DNA from: Fictibacillus marinisediminis
Lineage (GTDB): Bacteria; Bacillota; Bacilli; Bacillales; Fictibacillaceae
Direction of reading: 5' to 3'
Assembly: GCF_023149135.1 (NCBI RefSeq)
Contig: NZ_JAIWJX010000002.1
Location: forward strand, 1,922,001 to 1,986,000
DNA length: 64,000 bases
The translations under genes and the position numbers were made by a program. Every line of letters starts with the position of its first letter. Positions within the stretch are counted from its first letter, which is position 1. Below are positions 58,066-64,000 of the stretch, piece by piece. The notes beneath the pieces are model-generated. The model saw nothing but the letters and a program-made list of their open reading frames with translations, made no database searches and had not been told where the DNA came from.

Positions 58066-58097
58066 CAGAACCCTTTTTAAGGGTTCTGTTTTTTTAT
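58064..58097 (+). terminator. Rho-independent terminator after spoIIIE
   Basis: ACAGAACCCTT and AAGGGTTCTGT pair perfectly around TTT and are followed by seven T. Confidence 0.94.
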
Positions 58098-58278
58098 CTT
58101 ATTTATCTGAATAATGCGTTTATTCTCGGTTTTAAAAAATTCTCTAAAAATAGTATTTATTTCTATAGATAAAAATGATATATTTATGTCGATTATTTTA
58201 AATATTTGTCAAATAAACATTACACTGAAAAACAGTAAATTGTTATTGGTTTTGGTTGTCATAGAGGTGAATAACAAC
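58098..58278. other. AT-rich intergenic region before the GntR gene
   Basis: About 180 bases, markedly AT-rich, without coding homology although one frame stays open. It contains the partial palindrome TTTATTTCTATAGATAAA centred on CTATAG (58149-58166), a possible regulator operator, and the TTGTCA at 58206-58211 as a possible -35 without a clear -10. Confidence 0.4.
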
Positions 58279-59004
58279 GTGTCCATTAAGACGGATCATC
58301 GTCTGCTGTATTTAAAAGTTATTGAGAAACTGAAAGCCGACATTGAGAACGGCACTTACGAAGAAGGCGAGAAACTCCCGTCAGAATTTGAGCTTTCTAA
58401 ACAGCTGGGCATCAGCAGAGCTACATTAAGGGAAGCGCTCCGCATTCTTGAAGACGAAAATGTTCTGATCAGAAAACATGGAGTGGGAACCTTCGTCAGA
58501 ACCAGAGCACTCTTTTCCTCTGGTATTGAAGAACTCTTCAGTGTGACGGACATGATTGAGCGAGCAGGCAAAAAGGCTTCCACCGTCTTCGTCTCCTCCG
58601 TCGTCATTCCTGCAGCTGATGACTTGAAGAATAAGTTTAATCTTGCAGAAGACGATGAAATCAATGTTGTTGAAAGGGTAAGAACGGCTGATTGTGAACC
58701 TGTCGTTTATTGCATCGACCATATACCCGCAGTTTATATGCCATCTGAATCACAGCATAAGTATCTCTCCATGCTTGAAATGCTTGAAAAAGAAGCCGGC
58801 AAGCGTGTAATGTATGCGGTAACAAACATTGAACCCCTCGGCTTCCATGAGCGGATTTCGGAGATCCTGGAATGTCCTGAGGAAGCGGCTCTTCTCGTTT
58901 TAAAACAGATGCACTATGATCAGAATGATGAGCCTGTTCTTTATTCATGTAATTACTTCAGAGCTGATAAATTTAACTTTACAGTCGTAAGAAAGCGCTT
59001 ATAG
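58279..59004 (+). CDS. ymfC: GntR/HutC-family regulator YmfC
   Basis: A 241-residue transcription regulator with an N-terminal GntR winged helix ([20 protein letters not shown], then [20 protein letters not shown]) and a C-terminal UTRA ligand-binding domain ([40 protein letters not shown]). The start is GTG, 8 bases after AGAGGTGA, giving [17 protein letters not shown] as in YmfC; the open frame continues upstream through AT-rich non-coding DNA. Its position directly before a nucleoside transporter operon suggests it may control those genes. Confidence 0.93.
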   Translation: MSIKTDHRLLYLKVIEKLKADIENGTYEEGEKLPSEFELSKQLGISRATLREALRILEDENVLIRKHGVGTFVRTRALFSSGIEELFSVTDMIERAGKKASTVFVSSVVIPAADDLKNKFNLAEDDEINVVERVRTADCEPVVYCIDHIPAVYMPSESQHKYLSMLEMLEKEAGKRVMYAVTNIEPLGFHERISEILECPEEAALLVLKQMHYDQNDEPVLYSCNYFRADKFNFTVVRKRL

Positions 59005-59033
59005 CTGTCTATCATTTTTAGGGGGTGATGTGC

Positions 59034-59065
59034 AACACCGTTGTTCAATGTGTTACAAGTGTTAT
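59034..59065 (+). promoter_or_regulatory. Repeats in the gap before nupN (possible operator)
   Basis: AACAC (59035-59039) and GTGTT (59050-59054) form an inverted repeat, and GTGTTA occurs twice as a direct repeat at 9-base spacing (59050, 59059). This is the only gap between the GntR gene and nupN, so a regulator site is plausible. No riboswitch is recognised. Confidence 0.3.
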
Positions 59066-59093
59066 CCGCATAAAAAAATAGGGGGAAAAAGAA

Positions 59094-60164
59094 TTGAAAA
59101 AGAGAACTGGAGTTTTATTAAGTCTAGCTTTAGCAGCCGGCACATTGCTTTCTGCCTGTGGTAAGGATGAAGGCGAAAAGTCAACTGGCGGCGGCAAAAA
59201 AGATGCATTTAAAGTGGCGATGGTAACAGACACTGGCGGTGTTGACGATAAGTCCTTCAACCAATCCGCTTGGGAAGGGCTTCAAAAGTTCGGTAAAGAT
59301 AACGATCTTAAAAAAGGTACAGATTTCAAATATCTTCAATCATCCTCTGCAAGTGATTACGCTCCCAACCTGAATTCATTAGTTAGGGAAAAATTTGATC
59401 TTGTTTACGGAATCGGATTCTTGATGGCACAGGATATCCAAAAAGTCGCGAAGCAGCAGCCGAACGGACACCTTGCACTTGTTGATATGGTTGTTCCTGA
59501 AAAGAACGTTGCGAGCATCACTTTTAAAGAGAACGAAGGTTCATTCCTTGTCGGCTTAATTGCTGGGATGCAGACAAAAACGAACAAAGTCGGTTTTGTC
59601 GGCGGCGTGGACAGTGAATTAATCAAAAAGTTTGAAAACGGATTTAAAGCCGGAGTAAAAACGGCAAATCCAAAAGCCGAAATCTTTGTTCAATACGCTG
59701 GTGACTTTAACAAAGCTGAAAAAGGCCAAGCGATCGCCAACACGTTCTACGGAAAAGGCGCAGACATTATCTACCATGCAGCTGGCGGAACAGGTAAAGG
59801 TGTATTTACCGAAGCGAAGAACCGAGCTAAGAATGGTGAAAAAGTTTGGGTTATCGGTGTTGACCGCGATCAGCACGAAGAAGGTATGCCTGAGGATGTG
59901 ACATTGACTTCAATGGTCAAGCGTGTAGACAAAGCTGTTGAACAAGTTTCAAAGGATACGATGGATGGAAAATTCCCTGGCGGAAAAGTAGTTGAATTCG
60001 GTCTTAATGAAGACGGTGTAGGAATTGCTCCTCACAAGGACAATGTAACGAAGGAAGCATTGGCAAAAGTTGATGAGTACAAAAAGAAAATCCAGGACGG
60101 AAGCCTTGTGGTTCCTAAAACGGATAAAGAGTTCAAAAAGTTTGAAGCAGATATGAAAAAATAA
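59094..60164 (+). CDS. nupN: BMP-family nucleoside-binding lipoprotein (NupN type)
   Basis: Substrate-binding lipoprotein of a basic membrane protein (BMP/PnrA) family ABC importer; B. subtilis NupN (YufN) binds guanosine and related nucleosides. The 356-residue product has a lipoprotein signal peptide with lipobox LLSAC (Cys22), then the BMP core (VAMVTDTGGVDDKSFNQSAW; HAAGGTGKGVFTEAKNRAK; GVDRDQHEEGMPEDVTLTSM). The start is TTG with GGGGG upstream. First gene of the four-gene transporter operon; strongly biased codons suggest high expression. Confidence 0.93.
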   Translation: MKKRTGVLLSLALAAGTLLSACGKDEGEKSTGGGKKDAFKVAMVTDTGGVDDKSFNQSAWEGLQKFGKDNDLKKGTDFKYLQSSSASDYAPNLNSLVREKFDLVYGIGFLMAQDIQKVAKQQPNGHLALVDMVVPEKNVASITFKENEGSFLVGLIAGMQTKTNKVGFVGGVDSELIKKFENGFKAGVKTANPKAEIFVQYAGDFNKAEKGQAIANTFYGKGADIIYHAAGGTGKGVFTEAKNRAKNGEKVWVIGVDRDQHEEGMPEDVTLTSMVKRVDKAVEQVSKDTMDGKFPGGKVVEFGLNEDGVGIAPHKDNVTKEALAKVDEYKKKIQDGSLVVPKTDKEFKKFEADMKK

Positions 60165-60176
60165 ATGGTAAAAAGT

Positions 60177-60204
60177 AAAGGCTGGTATTCGTTTACTGGC
60201 CTTT
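60177..60204 (+). other. Hairpin between nupN and nupO
   Basis: AAAGGCTGGTA pairs with TACTGGCCTTT (11 pairs with two G-T) around TTCGTT. The tail ATTTACG is not a T-tract. Hairpins after the binding-protein gene commonly stabilise or partially terminate the upstream message, giving more binding protein than membrane subunits. Confidence 0.6.
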
Positions 60205-60297
60205 ATTTACGCAGTGAAAGGTTAGACTTCTGACTCCCTCTGCAGGATGAAGAAATAAGATTGTTAGGTTTATAGTTTGTCATAAGGGGTGAACACA

Positions 60298-61827
60298 ATG
60301 GAGTATGTCATTGAAATGAGGAACATCCGCAAGGAATTCCCTGGCATCGTTGCCAATGACAATGTCACATTGCAAGTAAGGAAAGGCGAGATTCATGCTC
60401 TTCTCGGTGAGAATGGTGCGGGAAAATCAACGCTCATGAATATTCTCTTCGGATTGTATCAGCCGGAAGAGGGAGAAATCCACGTTAAAGGCCAGAAGAT
60501 TTCGATCTCTGATCCGAACGTTGCTAATCGTCTTGGAATCGGAATGGTGCATCAGCATTTTATGCTGGTTGAAAACTTCACGGTAACAGAAAATATTATT
60601 CTTGGCAAAGAGATTACAACAGCGGGCAGAGTGGATTTGAAAAAAGCAGCGAAAGAAGTAAAAGCCTTATCTGACCGTTATGGCTTGCGTGTAGATCCGA
60701 ATGCGAAAATCGAGGATATTTCCGTTGGAATGCAGCAGCGTGTGGAAATTTTGAAAACGCTCTATCGCGGAGCTGAAATTTTAATATTTGATGAGCCGAC
60801 AGCTGTATTAACTCCTCAGGAGATTCATGAACTCATGGAAATCATGAAAAAGCTTGTGGCAGAAGGAAAATCAATTATACTGATCACCCATAAACTGAAG
60901 GAGATCATGGAAGCTTGTGACCGCTGTACAGTTATACGCCGCGGCCGGGGAATCGGCACGGTCGACGTTGCGGAAACCAACCCTGATAAACTGGCGGCGA
61001 TGATGGTCGGGCGCGAGGTGAATTTCAAGGTTGACAAAGAAGATGCTGTGCCAAAAGGGCCGGTATTGCAAATCAATGACCTGGTCGTTGAAGATTCAAG
61101 AAAAGTGCCGGTCGTTGACGGGCTGACCCTTGAAATCAAGGCAGGAGAAATCCTGGGCATCGCCGGAGTGGACGGAAACGGACAGACTGAACTTCTCGAA
61201 GCGATCACCGGTTTAAGAAAAGCAACCAGCGGCACCATCCAGCTTAACGGCAAGGACATTACGAATCATAAGCCGAGAAAGGTAACGGAATCCGGAGTGG
61301 GGCATATCCCTCAGGACCGACACAAACATGGCCTGGTCCTTGATTTTTCGATCGGTACCAATATGGTGCTTCAAACGTATTACCAACAGCCGTTTTCCAA
61401 AAATAAAATTCTTAAATTTCCCGCAATTTTTGAAAAGGCCAATAATCTTATTAAAGAATTTGATGTGCGAACACCGAGTGAACATACGCTGGCACGTGCA
61501 TTATCAGGAGGCAACCAGCAGAAAGCGATCATTGCAAGGGAAGTGGACAGAAGTCCCGATTTCCTTATTGCAGCACAGCCTACACGCGGTCTTGATGTTG
61601 GTGCAATTGAGTTTATTCATTCCAAACTGATTCAGGAACGAGATAAAGGAAAGGCAGTCCTTCTTCTATCGTTTGAACTGGATGAAGTAATGAATGTAAG
61701 TGACCGCATCGCGGTTATATATGAAGGTAAAATTGTTGCTGTCGTAGATCCAAAACAAACGACTGAACAGGAACTAGGACTGCTCATGGCGGGCGGCAAG
61801 AAACAAAAAGCAGGTGATTTGCAATGA
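60298..61827 (+). CDS. nupO: Nucleoside ABC transporter ATPase (NupO type)
   Basis: Duplicated ABC ATPase energising the nucleoside importer. The 509-residue product has two ABC domains: first with Walker A GENGAGKSTLMNIL, signature IEDISVGMQQRVEILK and Walker B ILIFDEPTAVLTP; second with a modified Walker A GVDGNGQTELLEAI and signature LARALSGGNQQKAIIAR, the Gly-Gln in place of Gly-Lys being usual for sugar/nucleoside type ATPases. The ATG follows AAGGGGTGA by 5 bases; an in-frame GTG lies inside that site. Confidence 0.95.
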   Translation: MEYVIEMRNIRKEFPGIVANDNVTLQVRKGEIHALLGENGAGKSTLMNILFGLYQPEEGEIHVKGQKISISDPNVANRLGIGMVHQHFMLVENFTVTENIILGKEITTAGRVDLKKAAKEVKALSDRYGLRVDPNAKIEDISVGMQQRVEILKTLYRGAEILIFDEPTAVLTPQEIHELMEIMKKLVAEGKSIILITHKLKEIMEACDRCTVIRRGRGIGTVDVAETNPDKLAAMMVGREVNFKVDKEDAVPKGPVLQINDLVVEDSRKVPVVDGLTLEIKAGEILGIAGVDGNGQTELLEAITGLRKATSGTIQLNGKDITNHKPRKVTESGVGHIPQDRHKHGLVLDFSIGTNMVLQTYYQQPFSKNKILKFPAIFEKANNLIKEFDVRTPSEHTLARALSGGNQQKAIIAREVDRSPDFLIAAQPTRGLDVGAIEFIHSKLIQERDKGKAVLLLSFELDEVMNVSDRIAVIYEGKIVAVVDPKQTTEQELGLLMAGGKKQKAGDLQ

Positions 61828-62879
61828 ATGTAATTAAAGGCCGTTTATTCCATATGCTTGTCCCGGCCATATCCGTGCTATTGGGACTTTTGATCGGCGG
61901 CATCATCATGCTGGTCTCAGACTATGATCCCATCAAAGCCTATTCTGCTTTAATCGAGGGCATTTTCGGAAACGGATACAATATGGGTGAAACGATCCGT
62001 GCGGCTTCACCGCTCATTCTTTCGGGATTAGCCGTGGCTTTTGCGTTTCGTACGGGACTCTTTAACATTGGGGTGGAAGGGCAGCTGCTTGTCGGCTGGC
62101 TAGCATCGGTCTATGTCGGGATCAACTTTGATCTCCCTAAGATCATCCACCTGCCACTAGCGGTTATCGCAGGCGCCCTAGCCGGAGCAATCTGGGGAGT
62201 GCTGCCAGGTATCCTGAAAGCGCGTTTTAAAGTTCATGAAGTTATTACTACCATCATGATGAACTATATCGCGCTATATGTAACAAATGCCATTATTCGT
62301 GCCTATATGCTGGCACCCGGTGAGAGGACGAAGGATATTAAAGAATCAGCATCCCTGGCTTCTCCTTGGCTTCAGCAGCTGACTGATTTTTCTCGTCTTC
62401 ATTACGGAATTGTTGTAGCTATTATTGGTGCACTTATTATGTGGTTTGTATTATGGAAAACAACAACCGGCTATGAATTAAGAGCAGTCGGCTTCAACCA
62501 GCATGCTTCACAGTATGCGGGAATCAGCGTATCGAAAAATATTATCCTAGCCATGGCTATCTCAGGTGCCTTTGCGGGTGCTGCGGGAACGATGGAAGGC
62601 CTTGGAACCTATCAATATATGACGATCAATAACGCGTTTACAGGGGTAGGATTCGATGGAATCGCCGTTTCCTTGCTCGGAGCCAATGGATCGGTAGGGA
62701 TCATTGTCGCCGCCCTTTTGTTTGGAGGACTGAAAATCGGTGCTCTTACTATGCAGTCTACCGCAGGAGTTCCCACTGAACTTATTGGAATCGTCATCGC
62801 ATTGATCATTTTCTTTGTGGCGTCCAGTTACCTTATCCGCTGGCTGACCAACCGATTTACTAAAGGGGGTAAACTTTAA
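61824..62879 (+). CDS. nupP: Nucleoside ABC transporter permease (NupP type)
   Basis: The 351-residue BPD2-family permease has about eight hydrophobic helices, typical sequence AFRTGLFNIGVEGQLLVGWL, and the cytoplasmic loop RAVGFNQHASQYAGISVSKN expected to contact the ATPase. Starts inside the nupO stop (ATGA) and overlaps nupQ by one base (TAATG). Confidence 0.95.
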   Translation: MNVIKGRLFHMLVPAISVLLGLLIGGIIMLVSDYDPIKAYSALIEGIFGNGYNMGETIRAASPLILSGLAVAFAFRTGLFNIGVEGQLLVGWLASVYVGINFDLPKIIHLPLAVIAGALAGAIWGVLPGILKARFKVHEVITTIMMNYIALYVTNAIIRAYMLAPGERTKDIKESASLASPWLQQLTDFSRLHYGIVVAIIGALIMWFVLWKTTTGYELRAVGFNQHASQYAGISVSKNIILAMAISGAFAGAAGTMEGLGTYQYMTINNAFTGVGFDGIAVSLLGANGSVGIIVAALLFGGLKIGALTMQSTAGVPTELIGIVIALIIFFVASSYLIRWLTNRFTKGGKL

Positions 62880-63841
62880 TGGACTTCTTCGATATCCTTG
62901 CCCTTATTGTGCCTGCTGCGATCGTTTCAGCAGCTCCCCTTATCCTTACTGCTTTGGGCGGAGTTTTCAGTGAACGTTCTGGTGTTGTTAATATTGGACT
63001 TGAAGGACTTATGATGTTCGGCGCATTTTTAGGTGCGATCTTTACCCACTATGGTGAACAATGGGGGTTGGGCGCTGCTTCTCCATGGATGAGTTTTGCA
63101 GTAGCTATCGTTGGGGGTGCACTCTTTGCTGTTCCACATGCAGTGGCAAGCATTTCGCTGAAGGCCGATCAAGTCGTCAGCGGTGTTGCTCTTAACTTCC
63201 TTGCAGCGGGACTGTCCATCTTTTTGACGAAGAAACTTTTTGATGCAGGCCAGACGCCTGATATTCAGGAACGGATCGGCAAAGGAGATATTCCGGTGCT
63301 GTCCAAGATTCCGGTCATCGGAGACCTGTTCTTCTCCAATGCATACTCTACTTCTTTTGTAGCGATTTTCCTGGCTTTTGTCGTTTGGTATATCATTTAC
63401 AAAACGCCGTTCGGCCTTCGTCTTCGTTCTGTAGGTGAACATCCGATGGCTGCTGATACGATGGGGATCAATGTTAATAAAACCCGTTATATTTCTGTTA
63501 TCATCGGGGGTGCGTTCGCTGGCCTGGGCGGAGCCATCTATGTGGCTTCCATCGCTGGAAACTTCACACAGTCAACGATCTCAGGACAAGGCTTCATGGC
63601 TCTTGCTGCGATGATTTTTGGGAAATGGCATCCGCTTGGAGCGATGGGAGCGGCCTTGTTCTTCGGGCTTGCTCAAAGTTTAAGCATCACAGGGGAACAG
63701 ATCCCTCTTCTCAAGGATATTCCTGATGTTTATCTGCTGATCGCGCCTTATGTGCTTACGATTCTTGCCCTAGCAGGATTTGTTGGCCGTGCAGACGCGC
63801 CAAAGGCATCCGGACAGCCTTACGAAAAAGGAAAAAGATAA
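62879..63841 (+). CDS. nupQ: Nucleoside ABC transporter permease (NupQ type)
   Basis: Second permease of the importer, 320 residues and about eight hydrophobic helices. It has FSERSGVVNIGLEGLMMFGA near the N-terminus and the coupling loop RSVGEHPMAADTMGINVNKT. It starts within the nupP stop. Last gene of the operon and of the window. Confidence 0.95.
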   Translation: MDFFDILALIVPAAIVSAAPLILTALGGVFSERSGVVNIGLEGLMMFGAFLGAIFTHYGEQWGLGAASPWMSFAVAIVGGALFAVPHAVASISLKADQVVSGVALNFLAAGLSIFLTKKLFDAGQTPDIQERIGKGDIPVLSKIPVIGDLFFSNAYSTSFVAIFLAFVVWYIIYKTPFGLRLRSVGEHPMAADTMGINVNKTRYISVIIGGAFAGLGGAIYVASIAGNFTQSTISGQGFMALAAMIFGKWHPLGAMGAALFFGLAQSLSITGEQIPLLKDIPDVYLLIAPYVLTILALAGFVGRADAPKASGQPYEKGKR

Positions 63842-63846
63842 TTTTG

Positions 63847-63898
63847 AGGGGACTGTCCAGAAAGTCAGAGTAGCTGACCTTCTGGCAGTCTCTTTTTT
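63847..63898 (+). terminator. Rho-independent terminator after nupQ
   Basis: A long stem: GACTG/CAGTC, then CCAGAA/TTCTGG, then GTCA/TGAC, separated by single mismatches, with loop GAGTAGC and the tail TCTTTTTT. The GACTGTCCAGAAAGTCA sequence resembles a terminator-like palindrome common in Bacillaceae intergenic DNA. Confidence 0.88.
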
Positions 63899-63915
63899 CA
63901 TGCAAGTTTTTTTAA

Positions 63916-63976
63916 AAGGTTGTTGCTTTGGGGACCTGTATGTCTAGAAACTTCATCAACCTTCCAAGAGCAACAA
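63916..63976. repeat. Palindromic element at the right edge of the window
   Basis: TTGTTGCTTTGG (63920-63931) pairs with CCAAGAGCAACAA (63964-63976, one bulged G). AAGGTTG (63916-63922) can alternatively pair perfectly with CAACCTT (63957-63963). No coding frame. It may be the edge of a dispersed repeat or insertion sequence continuing beyond the window, or leader RNA of the next gene. Confidence 0.4.
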
Positions 63977-64000
63977 TCAATACAAAAACAGTTTTATTTT

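Noticed and set aside
58114..58278. N-terminal extension of the GntR gene
   Set aside because: AT-rich sequence giving Ile/Asn/Lys-rich peptide without homology; GTG 58279 has a proper ribosome binding site and matches YmfC.
59005..59093. Purine riboswitch upstream of the nucleoside transporter
   Set aside because: The gap is under 90 bases and contains none of the conserved purine-riboswitch junction or loop sequences.

Overview
The window is one continuous stretch of a low-to-mid GC Bacillota chromosome. The gene order matches the Bacillus subtilis fla/che to ymf region almost gene for gene, and the dipicolinate synthase genes, spoIIIE and swrB/swrD indicate a motile endospore-forming member of the Bacillaceae. 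Genus cannot be fixed from the sequence; the short dispersed palindromic repeats resemble those seen across several Bacillaceae. All 59 genes called are on the + strand. I see no rRNA, tRNA, phage, transposase gene or CRISPR array.

Region 1 (1-21.4 kb) is the 3' two thirds of the flagellar/chemotaxis operon: fliI (5' truncated by the window edge), fliJ, ylxF, fliK, flgD, flgE, swrD, fliL, fliM, fliY, cheY, fliO, fliP, fliQ, fliR, flhB, flhA, flhF, flhG, cheB, cheA, cheW, cheC, cheD, sigD, swrB. Genes are tightly packed and often overlap by 4-8 bases. They encode hook assembly, the C-ring, the export apparatus, chemotaxis signalling and the sigma factor for late flagellar genes.

Region 2 (21.4-47.3 kb) is the translation/envelope/RNA block: rpsB, tsf, pyrH, frr, uppS, cdsA, dxr, rseP, proS, polC, rimP, nusA, ylxR, ylxQ, infB, ylxP, rbfA, truB, ribF, rpsO, pnp, ylxY, mlpA. 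Several clear sigma-A promoters and Rho-independent hairpins punctuate it. A hairpin with a broken U-tract lies ahead of rimP-nusA, and a candidate S15 autoregulatory leader lies ahead of rpsO.

Region 3 (47.3-58.1 kb) carries spoVFA-spoVFB (dipicolinate), asd-dapG-dapA (aspartate to DAP, which feeds dipicolinate), rnjB, tepA, ylzJ and spoIIIE. Region 4 (58.1-64 kb) has a YmfC-type GntR regulator followed by a four-gene BMP-family nucleoside ABC transporter (nupNOPQ type), ending at a terminator and a repeat-like palindrome that runs to the window edge.

Most of the window is ordinary conserved backbone. The most unusual points are: ylxR, whose conserved C-terminus lies in the -1 frame behind a perfect A_AAA_AAG slippery heptamer; a folded palindromic element between proS and polC; a multi-hairpin asd leader with mutually exclusive stems and a 12-bp UUCG hairpin; a repeat-like element between rnjB and tepA; and swrD, which lacks a Shine-Dalgarno sequence and follows a two-codon ORF.
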